From: Acipenser ruthenus
Taxonomy: Eukaryota > Chordata > Actinopteri > Acipenseriformes > Acipenseridae
Direction of reading: 5' to 3'
DNA: 64,000 nt
Assembly: GCF_902713425.1 (NCBI RefSeq)
Contig: NC_081198.1
Span: forward strand, 23,233,188 to 23,297,187
A program made the position numbers and the translations under genes. The notes beneath the pieces are model-generated. The model did no database searches. It saw only the letters and a list, made by a program, of their open reading frames with translations, and had not been told where the DNA came from. Within the stretch, counting starts at the first letter, position 1. The number at the start of each line of letters is the position of its first letter. Of the stretch, positions 31,236 to 43,500 are shown in pieces.

Positions 31236-32076
31236 GAGTCTGGGTCTTGGATACTGTTGGTGGTGATGTGGACTGATCTTTGTTACTTGCTCCCTCTTCC
31301 TGCTCAGGCCTTGGCTTGTTCATGTTTGCCTTGCTGGCTCTGGCCATGTTGGCATAGGAAGAGGGGCAGTCCTTAAACAGGTGCCCCTTCTTTCCACACA
31401 AATTGCACTGCCTCTCTTCTCTGCAGTGGCTGGTCTCGTGGGGGGCGCCGCAGTTCCTGCACTTGACTACAGTACACGCGGCCGTCAGGTGTCCTAATTC
31501 CCCACATTTCCTGCAGAGTTTTGGCATCCCATTATAGAATACCAGCCCTCTGTTGGGCCCTAACACTATGGAGTTTGGAATGTGGCGGACGCCTCCAATG
31601 CCCGATGGATCAACATTAAGGCGTACCAGCCACTTTCTGGCTCCTGTCCAAACCCCATCTTCATCTGTAATTTTCCTCCCTTCTGATGACACCCTCCCAT
31701 AGCGGTTAAGCCATGTTGTAATATCATAGTCGCTAACAGCCTCATTGAAAAATTGGACAGTAACAACTTTCATTTCTCTGTCTGTCAGTGCATCCACACA
31801 AAATTCTTTGTATGGAGCGAGATATTTATTCTCCCCCCAAAAGGACCACATTTCTTGTAACTTTTGGGGGTTCCTAAAACTGACCTCAAACACTTCCTTA
31901 AGCCCTGGCAATTTCACCAAACAATTCAAGTCAGAAGGGGAAAAACCCATACCCCTCTGAAGAATGGTCCGGCTGAACTCCAGTCTCGTCAGTCCTGGTT
32001 CCGTTTCATCTTGCTTGTTTCTTGTGAAGCGCACCGCATTGTGCCTCCTGGTTTCCTGGGTTGGCCGGAACGCCAT
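31236..32076 (-). pseudogene. Keno ORF1 N-terminal fragment of K6
   Basis: Starts MAFRPTQETRR and keeps all three CCHC knuckles (residues 188-201, 206-218 and 224-237), so the RNA-binding part is intact. After PPTVSKTQT it crosses the deletion joint and reads out-of-frame ORF2 sequence until a stop at 31129. A truncated 315-aa nucleic-acid-binding protein could be made. Confidence 0.85.
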
Positions 32077-32362
32077 CCTTCAGCTGGCTCCTCCGATTGG
32101 GGTGGGAGAAGCCTCTGGACGTCCGGGTTGTCTCTCTCTACGGAAAAGAGACAACGTAAGCAGCAAATCTGGGCAGTTGAAGGAACTATTACTTTAGTCC
32201 CTGAGGAGATGGTCGCCTCGCAAGAGGGACCCCCTCCCCAGGTGAACGGTGTCCTTCCCTGGCGGAGTAGGGGGCGCTGCTTGGCACCGAGACCACGTAG
32301 GAAGAATCGTGGCTGTGACGCCTCCTCGGGGTCCGGGGCCGCCCTCTGCTCCTCCCAGATGG

Positions 32363-32375
32363 CGCCCTCTGCTGG
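32363..32375 (-). promoter_or_regulatory. CTCF-like motif in Keno 5' UTR (K6)
   Basis: The minus strand reads CCAGCAGAGGGCG, 13 of 13 against the CTCF core CCASYAGRKGGCR, followed by CCATCT. See K9 for the whole cluster. Confidence 0.55.
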
Positions 32376-33110
32376 GCGCCTGCTGCTCTCTCGGTCTGGA
32401 TCTCGATTACAATCAAGGGCTGGGGATGAGGTCGTCTAGGTCATCAAAGGGTCCTCAAAGGTCGTCTGGATGGTAGGTCCTCCTTCTCTCTAACTCCAGG
32501 AACGTCTGGAAAAGCCGGAACCGCCTGAAAAAGAAAAAAACGGGAACCGCCTGAAAAAGAAAAAACTGCTCTCAACAGTCAACAAAATCTTGAAAGACCC
32601 TCGGCCTGGATTGGGCAAGCCAAAACCAGACTGAGCATTAGTCTTCCAAAAAGTTGCCGAGCTGAAGAAAGCCAGTCAAAAATAAAAAAAATTCTGTTCC
32701 TCCTCACCCGAACAAACCTCTCACAGACCCTCGGAGGGAGCGGGCAATGCCACTACCCTCTAAGCCTTAGTCTTAGAAAGATTTATTCGAACTGAAGAGA
32801 AGCCAGAGTATATGGCTGGCTAAGAAGGACCTGGCATAGGGACATGATCCACCACACTTGTCTGGTTAGCTGCATGCTCCCAGGAAACAAACTGCTGCTG
32901 TCTACATCATCACCACATGTGAATAAAAGAAAGAAAGACAGCAAGAAAGAAAGAGAGAAAGAAAGAGAAAGAAAGAAAGAGAGAAAGAAAAAAAAAGAAG
33001 TAAAACGGCGGGAAAACTTGCATCAACACTGGCACTCTCCCTCCAGCAGGGGTAGACAAAATGCTCACAGGAGAGATCCAGATCTGACTTTGACCAACGT
33101 TAGAGAAAGG

Positions 33111-33297
33111 TGTGCACCGTTCCCGGAGGTACTGCAATACCGGGCCGATGCGTGGAGTGGACGGAGCAAGCCCCTGTTCCATCTCCCTATTCCAAAAATC
33201 AATTTAATATATGGTCCCCTGATAGGGGACGTATCAGATATTAAACTGATAAGAACAGATACTACACTTGATCTTAGCCAAAAGGCCGAGAAGCGAT
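33111..33297 (-). ncRNA. U2: U2 snRNA gene, copy 10
   Basis: Full length with one change (33188, CCTATTCC for CCGATTCC) just 3' of the Sm site. The same change is found in copy 12 and in the K1 and K2 fragments. Promoter spacing is 2 bp shorter (one CA lost in the CACACA run). Confidence 0.95.
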
Positions 33298-33898
33298 GGC
33301 GACTTGGCCCTTGCCCGGGGCCCCCCAGCCCGGACGGCACAGGGGGATTCAAAGGTGGGTGCAAAATTTCAAGCACAAGCAGACCCCAAAAAAACGGGCT
33401 GCTGCTTCCAGAGGGGAAATGTGCAATTTAAGCAGGAGAAAACAAAACAAAGCAAAAACACACATAACACCAAAAACAAAACATAAACTGGCGGAGTGCG
33501 TCTTACAAATAGTCATGCCAAGCTGCTATGCTGTGCAAGGTGCCTTGGGTAACTACAACTGTGCCTCGCTGGCTGGCTGGCTTGCTAAGAAGGTCCTGGC
33601 ATAGGGACATGTTCCACCACACTTGTCTGGTTAGCTGCATGCTCCCAGGAAACAACCTGCTGCTGTCTACATCATCACCACATGTGAATAAAAGAAAGAA
33701 AGACAGCAAGAAAGAAAGAGAGAAAGAAAGAGAGAAAGAGAGAAAGAAAGAGAGAAAGAAAGAAAGAGAGAAAGAAAAAAAAAAGAAGTAAAACGGCGGG
33801 AAAACTTGCATCAACACTGGCACTCTCCCTCCAGCAGGGGTAGACAAAATGCTCACAGGAGAGATCCAGATCTGACTTTGACCAACGTTAGAGAAAGG

Positions 33899-34085
33899 TG
33901 TGCACCGTTCCCGGAGGTACTGCAATACCGGGCCGATGCGTGGAGTGGACGGAGCAAGCCCCTGTTCCATCTCCCGATTCCAAAAATCAATTTAATATAT
34001 GGTCCCCTGATAGGGGACGTATCAGATATTAAACTGATAAGAACAGATACTACACTTGATCTTAGCCAAAAGGCCGAGAAGCGAT
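33899..34085 (-). ncRNA. U2: U2 snRNA gene, copy 11
   Basis: Identical to copy 1. Confidence 0.97.
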
Positions 34086-34688
34086 GGCGACTTGGCCCTT
34101 GCCCGGGGCCCCCCAGCCCGGACGGCACAGGGGGATTCAAAGGTGGGTGCAAAATTTCAAGCACAAGCAGACCCCAAAAAAACGGGCTGCTGCTTCCAGA
34201 GGGGAAATGTGCAATTTAAGCAGGAGAAAACAAAACAAAGCAAAAACACACACATAACACCAAAAACAAAACATAAACTGGCGGAGTGCGTCTTACAAAT
34301 AGTCATGCCAAGCTGCTATGCTGTGCAAGGTGCCTTGGGTAACTACAACTGTGCCTCGCTGGCTGGCTGGCTTGCTAAGAAGGTCCTGGCATAGGGACAT
34401 GTTCCACCACACTTGTCTGGTTAGCTGCATGCTCCCAGGAAACAACCTGCTGCTGTCTACATCATCACCACATGTGAATAAAAGAAAGAAAGACAGCAAG
34501 AAAGAAAGAGAGAAAGAAAGAGAGAAAGAGAGAAAGAAAGAGAGAAAGAAAGAAAGAGAGAAAGAAAAAAAAAAGAAGTAAAACGGCGGGAAAACTTGCA
34601 TCAACACTGGCACTCTCCCTCCAGCAGGGGTAGACAAAATGCTCACAGGAGAGATCCAGATCTGACTTTGACCAACGTTAGAGAAAGG

Positions 34689-34822
34689 TGTGCACCGTTC
34701 CCGGAGGTACTGCAATACCGGGCCGATGCGTGGAGTGGACGGAGCAAGCCCCTGTTCCATCTCCCGATTCCAAAAATCAATTTAATATATGGTCCCCTGA
34801 TAGGGGACGTATCAGATATTAA
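34689..34822 (-). pseudogene. U2 3' fragment (nt 54-187) at the 3' end of K7
   Basis: Majority U2 sequence cut at the standard site. Confidence 0.95.
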
Positions 34823-35457
34823 TACTCTTTTATTGAGATTTTACATTTTTTACATTTACACCCATTCGTTTTTTCATTCATTTTACATTTCTTTTAAAGA
34901 TGACATTCATGCATACAGACATACATTTTGTTTTAAAAGCATTTAAAATACATTTAAAAACACCAAGACAATTGTGCTTTGTACATGGTTAAAACAGACA
35001 CAGATTAAAATCAACATGAAAAAAACCTGTGCTGTTTTAAAAGTGACTGGAAAAAAAGAACCATCTATAAAAAACCAGTGCTTGTGAGGGCCGGGGAGTG
35101 CTCTCTAAAAAAGTGAACATAAACCTAGATCTAAAACAGGGACAGGGGAAAAGGGACAGTGTATAAACAGTGAGTTAAAATTCTAAAATTTTAAAACACT
35201 TAAAATGTAACTTTTAATAGTTTACATTAAAAATCTTAAAGATACATAAAACAAAACAAAACAAAATCAAATAAAACATTCAAATTAAATCAAAGGTCCA
35301 TAAAACTGAAACAAAAAGACTACATAAAACCAGGGCACCGTTGAAAAACGGTCATGCCAGCTAAAAAGGGCGGAATGCTGGCATGACAAAATAAATAAAA
35401 GGCTTAGCGGTGCCCCGTAGTCCCGCTCCTAGGAGCTAGCGGTTCCAGTTTTTTCCT

Positions 35458-36325
35458 TTATTCCATCTTCACGTCCTGAAGTCCGGCGATCCTCCACTCC
35501 GCGCAGGCCTTGTCCTTCCCGAGGGTCCGGATGTCCAGAATTACAAAGTCCTTGATAAGAGTTTGTGCCCTTCTGGTCGTGGTGATAGTGTCTAGCTCCT
35601 GCTTGTGATAGACACAGACGTTACGGCCTTCCCACAGGATCTGCTTGACAACATTGATGACACGCCAAACACACTTAGCTGTGCTGGTAGTGATTCCTCC
35701 CGCAGGCCCATAGAGCACAGTCTCAGCGGTCATCTTGGCCGTGTCAGCAAACCTGTTTAGGAAGACAGAGACAGAGAGCCAGACACTGCCAGCCACATCA
35801 CACTCCCAGAAGATATGGGCTGGTGTTTCTCTCTTGCGGCACTTTGCATAGGGGCATGTTTCTACTTGGGCTAGTCCCCTCCTGAACATGAACGCTCGAG
35901 TGGGGAGTGCACTGTGGACGGTGTTCCATGCTATATCCTTCTGGACATTACTGAGGCAGCTGTGAGACACATTCTCCCAGATTTTTTGGCTTTGGGTGAG
36001 GGAGAAAGTAGCTACTTTTTCAATTTCCTGGGAACCGGCAAGATATTTAGTTACAGCCTTGTATTCCCAGGAGGCCAATTTTGCTTTATCTAAGCCCAAT
36101 TTATATATAGTGTCCCTTAAGGTTCTATAATACAATGGGGGGTCCCAGGAGTACGGCACGGTGTTATCAATAGTGCAGAGGCCCAAGGCCCTGAGACAGG
36201 TGGCAAAATAGAAACGATTCATGTAACATACCTTCCTGTCCAGGGCCTGGATGTTCTTGATAGTTTGCGTGAGCCCCTGCACTCGGGTGAGCTGCACAAC
36301 GTCCGGGACCCCCTTACCTCCCTTC
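35458..36325 (-). pseudogene. Keno ORF2 C-terminal fragment of K7
   Basis: Same extent as in K6, with the majority residues TLRDTIYK and KLGLDKAK; the zinc knuckle is present, RT and APE absent. Confidence 0.9.
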
Positions 36326-37166
36326 GAGTCTGGGTCTTGGATACTGTTGGTGGTGATGTGGACTGATCTTTGTTACTTGCTCCCTCTTCCTGCTCAGGCC
36401 TTGGCTTGTTCATGTTTGCCTTGCTGGCTCTGGCCATGTTGGCATAGGAAGAGGGGCAGTCCTTAAACAGGTGCCCCTTCTGTCCACACAAATTGCACTG
36501 CCTCTCTTCTCTGCAGTGGCTGGTCTCGTGGGGGGCGCCGCAGTTCCTGCACTTGACTACAGTACACGCGGCCGTCAGGTGTCCTAATTCCCCACATTTC
36601 CTGCAGAGTTTTGGCATCCCATTATAGAATACCAGCCCTCTGTTGGGCCCTAACACTATGGAGTTTGGAATGTGGCGGACGCCTCCAATGCCCGATGGAT
36701 CAACATTAAGGCGTACCAGCCACTTTCTGGCTCCTGTCCAAACCCCATCTTCATCTGTAATTTTCCTCCCTTCTGATGACACCCTCCCATAGCGGTTAAG
36801 CCATGTTGTAATATCATAGTCGCTAACAGCCTCATTGAAAAATTGGACAGTAACAACTTTCATTTCTCTGTCTGTCAGTGCATCCACACAAAATTCTTTG
36901 TATGGAGCGAGATATTTATTCTCCCCCCAAAAGGACCACATTTCTTGTAACTTTTGGGGGTTCCTAAAACTGACCTCAAACACTTCCTTAAGCCCTGGCA
37001 ATTTCACCAAACAATTCAAGTCAGAAGGGGAAAAACCCATACCCCTCTGAAGAATGGTCCGGCTGAACTCCAGTCTCGTCAGTCCTGGTTCCGTTTCATC
37101 TTGCTTGTTTCTTGTGAAGCGCACCGCATTGTGCCTCCTGGTTTCCTGGGTTGGCCGGAACGCCAT
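36326..37166 (-). pseudogene. Keno ORF1 N-terminal fragment of K7
   Basis: As in K6: MAFRPTQETRR through three zinc knuckles to PPTVSKTQT, then out of frame. It differs from K6 by CGQKGH for CGKKGH in the third knuckle. Confidence 0.85.
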
Positions 37167-37452
37167 CCTTCAGCTGGCTCCTCCGATTGGGGTGGGAGAA
37201 GCCTCTGGACGTCCGGGTTGTCTCTCTCTACGGAAAAGAGACAACGTAAGCAGCAAATCTGGGCAGTTGAAGGAACTATTACTTTAGTCCCTGAGGAGAT
37301 GGTCGCCTCGCAAGAGGGACCCCCTCCCCAGGTGAACGGTGTCCTTCCCTGGCGGAGTAGGGGGCGCTGCTTGGCACCGAGACCACGTAGGAAGAATCGT
37401 GGCTGTGACGCCTCCTCGGGGTCCGGGGCCGCCCTCTGCTCCTCCCAGATGG

Positions 37453-37465
37453 CGCCCTCTGCTGG
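37453..37465 (-). promoter_or_regulatory. CTCF-like motif in Keno 5' UTR (K7)
   Basis: Same 13/13 match as in K6, duplicated 5,090 bp away. Confidence 0.55.
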
Positions 37466-38200
37466 GCGCCTGCTGCTCTCTCGGTCTGGATCTCGATTAC
37501 AATCAAGGGCTGGGGATGAGGTCGTCTAGGTCATCAAAGGGTCCTCAAAGGTCGTCTGGATGGTAGGTCCTCCTTCTCTCTAACTCCAGGAACGTCTGGA
37601 AAAGCCGGAACCGCCTGAAAAAGAAAAAAACGGGAACCGCCTGAAAAAGAAAAAACTGCTCTCAACAGTCAACAAAATCTTGAAAGACCCTCGGCCTGGA
37701 TTGGGCAAGCCAAAACCAGACTGAGCATTAGTCTTCCAAAAAGTTGCCGAGCTGAAGAAAGCCAGTCAAAAATAAAAAAAATTCTGTTCCTCCTCACCCG
37801 AACAAACCTCTCACAGACCCTCGGAGGGAGCGGGCAATGCCACTACCCTCTAAGCCTTAGTCTTAGAAAGATTTATTCGAACTGAAGAGAAGCCAGAGTA
37901 TATGGCTGGCTAAGAAGGACCTGGCATAGGGACATGATCCACCACACTTGTCTGGTTAGCTGCATGCTCCCAGGAAACAAACTGCTGCTGTCTACATCAT
38001 CACCACATGTGAATAAAAGAAAGAAAGACAGCAAGAAAGAAAGAGAGAAAGAAAGAGAAAGAAAGAAAGAGAGAAAGAAAAAAAAAGAAGTAAAACGGCG
38101 GGAAAACTTGCATCAACACTGGCACTCTCCCTCCAGCAGGGGTAGACAAAATGCTCACAGGAGAGATCCAGATCTGACTTTGACCAACGTTAGAGAAAGG

Positions 38201-38387
38201 TGTGCACCGTTCCCGGAGGTACTGCAATACCGGGCCGATGCGTGGAGTGGACGGAGCAAGCCCCTGTTCCATCTCCCTATTCCAAAAATCAATTTAATAT
38301 ATGGTCCCCTGATAGGGGACGTATCAGATATTAAACTGATAAGAACAGATACTACACTTGATCTTAGCCAAAAGGCCGAGAAGCGAT
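38201..38387 (-). ncRNA. U2: U2 snRNA gene, copy 12
   Basis: Duplicate of copy 10 with the same single change (38278). Confidence 0.95.
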
Positions 38388-38989
38388 GGCGACTTGGCCC
38401 TTGCCCGGGGCCCCCCAGCCCGGACGGCACAGGGGGATTCAAAGGTGGGTGCAAAATTTCAAGCACAAGCAGACCCCAAAAAAACGGGCTGCTGCTTCCA
38501 GAGGGGAAATGTGCAATTTAAGCAGGAGAAAACAAAACAAAGCAAAAACACACATAACACCAAAAACAAAACATAAACTGGCGGAGTGCGTCTTACAAAT
38601 AGTCATGCCAAGCTGCTATGCTGTGCAAGGTGCCTTGGGTAACTACAACTGTGCCTCGCTGGCTGGCTGGCTTGCTAAGAAGGTCCTGGCATAGGGACAT
38701 GTTCCACCACACTTGTCTGGTTAGCTGCATGCTCCCAGGAAACAACCTGCTGCTGTCTACATCATCACCACATGTGAATAAAAGAAAGAAAGACAGCAAG
38801 AAAGAAAGAGAGAAAGAAAGAGAGAAAGAGAGAAAGAAAGAGAGAAAGAAAGAAAGAGAGAAAGAAAAAAAAAAAGAAGTAAAACGGCGGGAAAACTTGC
38901 ATCAACACTGGCACTCTCCCTCCAGCAGGGGTAGACAAAATGCTCACAGGAGAGATCCAGATCTGACTTTGACCAACGTTAGAGAAAGG

Positions 38990-39176
38990 TGTGCACCGTT
39001 CCCGGAGGTACTGCAATACCGGGCCGATGCGTGGAGTGGACGGAGCAAGCCCCTGTTCCATCTCCCGATTCCAAAAATCAATTTAATATATGGTCCCCTG
39101 ATAGGGGACGTATCAGATATTAAACTGATAAGAACAGATACTACACTTGATCTTAGCCAAAAGGCCGAGAAGCGAT
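38990..39176 (-). ncRNA. U2: U2 snRNA gene, copy 13
   Basis: Identical to copy 1. Confidence 0.97.
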
Positions 39177-39779
39177 GGCGACTTGGCCCTTGCCCGGGGC
39201 CCCCCAGCCCGGACGGCACAGGGGGATTCAAAGGTGGGTGCAAAATTTCAAGCACAAGCAGACCCCAAAAAAACGGGCTGCTGCTTCCAGAGGGGAAATG
39301 TGCAATTTAAGCAGGAGAAAACAAAACAAAGCAAAAACACACACATAACACCAAAAACAAAACATAAACTGGCGGAGTGCGTCTTACAAATAGTCATGCC
39401 AAGCTGCTATGCTGTGCAAGGTGCCTTGGGTAACTACAACTGTGCCTCGCTGGCTGGCTGGCTTGCTAAGAAGGTCCTGGCATAGGGACATGTTCCACCA
39501 CACTTGTCTGGTTAGCTGCATGCTCCCAGGAAACAACCTGCTGCTGTCTACATCATCACCACATGTGAATAAAAGAAAGAAAGACAGCAAGAAAGAAAGA
39601 GAGAAAGAAAGAGAGAAAGAGAGAAAGAAAGAGAGAAAGAAAGAAAGAGAGAAAGAAAAAAAAAAGAAGTAAAACGGCGGGAAAACTTGCATCAACACTG
39701 GCACTCTCCCTCCAGCAGGGGTAGACAAAATGCTCACAGGAGAGATCCAGATCTGACTTTGACCAACGTTAGAGAAAGG

Positions 39780-39913
39780 TGTGCACCGTTCCCGGAGGTA
39801 CTGCAATACCGGGCCGATGCGTGGAGTGGACGGAGCAAGCCCCTGTTCCATCTCCCGATTCCAAAAATCAATTTAATATATGGTCCCCTGATAGGGGACG
39901 TATCAGATATTAA
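39780..39913 (-). pseudogene. U2 3' fragment (nt 54-187) at the 3' end of K8
   Basis: Majority U2 sequence cut at the standard Keno site. Confidence 0.95.
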
Positions 39914-40548
39914 TACTCTTTTATTGAGATTTTACATTTTTTACATTTACACCCATTCGTTTTTTCATTCATTTTACATTTCTTTTAAAGATGACATTCA
40001 TGCATACAGACATACATTTTGTTTTAAAAGCATTTAAAATACATTTAAAAACACCAAGACAATTGTGCTTTGTACATGGTTAAAACAGACACAGATTAAA
40101 ATCAACATGAAAAAAACCTGTGCTGTTTTAAAAGTGACTGGAAAAAAAGAACCATCTATAAAAAACCAGTGCTTGTGAGGGCCGGGGAGTGCTCTCTAAA
40201 AAAGTGAACATAAACCTAGATCTAAAACAGGGACAGGGGAAAAGGGACAGTGTATAAACAGTGAGTTAAAATTCTAAAATTTTAAAACACTTAAAATGTA
40301 ACTTTTAATAGTTTACATTAAAAATCTTAAAGATACATAAAACAAAACAAAACAAAATCAAATAAAACATTCAAATTAAATCAAAGGTCCATAAAACTGA
40401 AACAAAAAGACTACATAAAACCAGGGCACCGTTGAAAAACGGTCATGCCAGCTAAAAAGGGCGGAATGCTGGCATGACAAAATAAATAAAAGGCTTAGCG
40501 GTGCCCCGTAGTCCCGCTCCTAGGAGCTAGCGGTTCCAGTTTTTTCCT

Positions 40549-43500
40549 TTATTCCATCTTCACGTCCTGAAGTCCGGCGATCCTCCACTCCGCGCAGGCC
40601 TTGTCCTTCCCGAGGGTCCGGATGTCCAGAATTACAAAGTCCTTGATAAGAGTTTGTGCCCTTCTGGTCGTGGTGATAGTGTCTAGCTCCTGCTTGTGAT
40701 AGACACAGACGTTACGGCCTTCCCACAGGATCTGCTTGACAACATTGATGACACGCCAAACACACTTAGCTGTGCTGGTAGTGATTCCTCCCGCAGGCCC
40801 ATAGAGCACAGTCTCAGCGGTCATCTTGGCCGTGTCAGCAAACCTGTTTAGGAAGACAGAGACAGAGAGCCAGACACTGCCAGCCACATCACACTCCCAG
40901 AAGATATGGGCTGGTGTTTCTCTCTTGCGGCACTTTGCATAGGGGCATGTTTCTACTTGGGCTAGTCCCCTCCTGAACATGAACGCTCGAGTGGGGAGTG
41001 CACTGTGGACGGTGTTCCATGCTATATCCTTCTGGACATTACTGAGGCAGCTGTGAGACACATTCTCCCAGATTTTTTGGCTTTGGGTGAGGGAGAAAGT
41101 AGCTACTTTTTCAATTTCCTGGGAACCGGCAAGATATTTAGTTACAGCCTTGTATTCCCAGGAGGCCAATTTTGCTTTATCTAAGCCCAATTTATATATA
41201 GTGTCCCTTAAGGTTCTATAATACAATGGGGGGTCCCAGGAGTACGGCACGGTGTTATCAATAGTGCAGAGGCCCAAGGCCCTGAGACAGGTGGCAAAAT
41301 AGAAACGATTCATGTAACATACCTTCCTGTCCAGGGCCTGGATGTTCTTGATAGTTTGCGTGAGCCCCTGCACTCGGGTGAGCTGCACAACGTCCGGGAC
41401 CCCCTTACCTCCCTTCTTGTCGGCTTTACTCAGGGTGGCTCGCTTTACCCTCTCCATCTTGCTGCCCCAGATAAAGCGGTGGATAATGCGGTCCACCACT
41501 TTTTTGGTGGTCCTGTCTGGGGGAAAGATTTTTCCTACATAAGAGAGGATGGGGAACAGTATAGACTTGGTTATTAATACTCTACCCGTCATTGTTAAGG
41601 ATCTTGTGCTCCATCCGCCAATCTTTTTACGGACCTGGTTAATGGCCGCCGTCCAGCTCTGGGCCCCCGAGCTATTGTTCTCGAAAATGAGGCCCAGAAT
41701 CTTGATTTTGTCCTTTTTGACAGGGTACATGTCCGACAGTTCCCTATCTACCTGCCAATTTTTAGACACGTAGACTTCGCTCTTGGACTTATTAATCACT
41801 GCCCCGGTCGCCGTGCAGTACTTCTCAAGGATATTACTAATCCGAGGTACCGACGATGTGTTGGTGCAAATGAGTGACACATCGTCCATATATGCTGTTG
41901 TTTTGACCTGGACCCCGTTGGATCCAGGCAGCTGGAAACCAGTTATATTGGTATCCCTACGAATTGCCTGCAGGAGGGGTTCAATGCACACGACATATAG
42001 CAGTGGGGATAGTGGGCAACCCTGTCTGACCCCTGACTGGATAGATATTTTACCAGTCAGGTGCCTGTTCACCAAGACTCGGGTACTAATGTTTGTATAT
42101 ATGGTTTTAACCCACTCCCTAAGTCCAGGAGCGAATTTCATCTGGTCCATCACTTTGTACATATATTCATGGCTTACCCTATCGAACGCCTTCTCCTGGT
42201 CAAGGTTGAACAGGCAGAGGGGATGGTTCCGTTCTCTAGAATAAGCCAGAATGTCCCTTGTTAACATTAAAATATCCGTGATGGACCTCCCTGGGACGCC
42301 ACAAGCCTGGTCGGGGCCAATGACCAAAGGGAGGTGTACTTGTAGCCGGAGCATCAGAGCTTTGGCTAGTATCTTGTAATCCACGCAAAGGAGGCTGATT
42401 GGGCGCCAATTCCGTAGATCTTTAACTTCCCCTTTCTTATGAAGGAGAGTAATTACACTCTCCCGCATAGAAGGGCCCAACCGCTTCTCCCTGTAGACCG
42501 CTCTGTAGACCTCCGCTAAATGGACTTTTAGCGTGTCCCAAAAAAGATGGTAATACTCACCCGGGATGCCATCTGGACCTGGCGTCTTACCGGTGTTCAT
42601 GGTCTTAACCGCCTGGGTGAGCTCCTCCAGCGTGAGTTCTGGGTCCTTCTCCTCCTCCTCCTCGTCCCGCACTGAGTCAGGCTCCAACTGGCTCAGGAAC
42701 CACTCTATCAGGGTGTCATCTGTAGCTTTGATGTTATACAGGTCCCTATAGAAGTTCTCTACCACTTTTTTCACTCCCTCACTATCCTCTACTATCCTCC
42801 CCCTGCTGTCGAGCATGGAGGACATCAAGTGCCGCTTCTCCCTCGTTTTCTGGAAGAAGAAGCGAGTACACTTTTCGTCTTCCTCCATTTTTTGCACTTT
42901 TGCATTGTGCATGACCTTTCGTTGTTCCTCCCTACAAAGCACTGAAAGATCTAGCTTGGTCTGGGCTATCTCGTCGCTTACAGGGAACCCCCGAAGCTGA
43001 AGCAGGCTCAGACGCTGGAGGGCAGCATTCAGGTATTTATATTTGGCTCTCCTTTCTTTTGCTTTCCTCTTGCCTGCTGCTATGAAATAACCCTTAGTTC
43101 TCATTTTGACCATCTCCCACCACTCTATAGGGGAGTTGAATAGGTCACGCAAAGTGGTCCACTCAACAAGCCTGCTCTTATAGGCTGCAGCTATGGAGGG
43201 GTCATCGAGTAAGGAGGTATTTAATTTCCAGACCCCTGACCCCATCTGGGAGGTCTGAGGGACCTGCAATGTTACCTGCAGGAGCCTATGGTCAGAGAAG
43301 AAGACGGCCTGGGTGTCTACTGCCGTCTTCGTAAGGGAGCTGGTATGCAGGACGAGATCTATACGGGAGAAGGAGGTCCCAGATGAGCTCACCCAGGTAA
43401 AGGGAGGCACCAGGTCCTTACCTGCATCACACAGGGTGAAATCAGATATTACGGAGGACAAAACTCTACTAGAGCGGTCGTTGCGTGGCCTGCTCCGGTC

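Larger units (their letters stand above)
29719..32814 (-). mobile_element. Keno-like LINE K6, middle deleted
   Basis: 3.1 kb: delta 3' UTR (CTAAAAAAGTTC, TGTATAGAACAG), the last 289 codons of ORF2, then the first 275 or so codons of ORF1 and the complete 5' UTR. The joint at 31235/31236 removes the C-terminal half of ORF1 and the APE and RT domains. Both element ends are kept, so it has the form of a non-autonomous derivative. K7 has the same joint. Confidence 0.92.
32815..34688 (-). repeat. U2 array block D: two U2 genes and one cut unit
   Basis: Variant spacer beside the K6 5' end, then U2 genes ending at 33297 and 34085, then the 3' flank of the unit cut by K7. Microsatellites at about 32926-32998, 33690-33787 and 34480-34577. 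Confidence 0.93.
34823..37904 (-). mobile_element. Keno-like LINE K7, middle deleted
   Basis: Same internal joint as K6 (36325/36326) and the same 5' junction, but with the beta 3' UTR instead of delta. The joint was copied by tandem duplication while the 3' ends come from different parents. Confidence 0.92.
37905..39779 (-). repeat. U2 array block E: two U2 genes and one cut unit
   Basis: Near-exact duplicate of block D (U2 ends at 38387 and 39176), followed by the 3' flank of the unit cut by K8. Microsatellites at about 38016-38089, 38780-38878 and 39571-39668. Confidence 0.93.
31236..41416 (-). repeat. Two tandem copies of a 5.09-kb composite unit
   Basis: 31236-36325 and 36326-41416 repeat with a period of 5,090-5,091 bp. 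Each contains the ORF1-side half and 5' UTR of a Keno, two U2 genes, a U2 3' fragment, and the 3' side of the next Keno. Private variants (ATGATCC in the spacer, CACATAACACC shortened by one CA, CCTATTCC in U2, AAACACACT in ORF2) occur in both copies, so the duplication is recent. Confidence 0.85.

Noticed and set aside
31225-31245. K6/K7 joint as a spliced retrocopy
   Set aside because: No GT donor or AG acceptor pair at the removed segment; a deletion or recombination explains it better.
31566-31766. Small minus-strand open frame (MLLSNFSMRLL) inside ORF1, repeated in K7-K9
   Set aside because: It is the alternative frame of ORF1, with no start context or conservation of its own.
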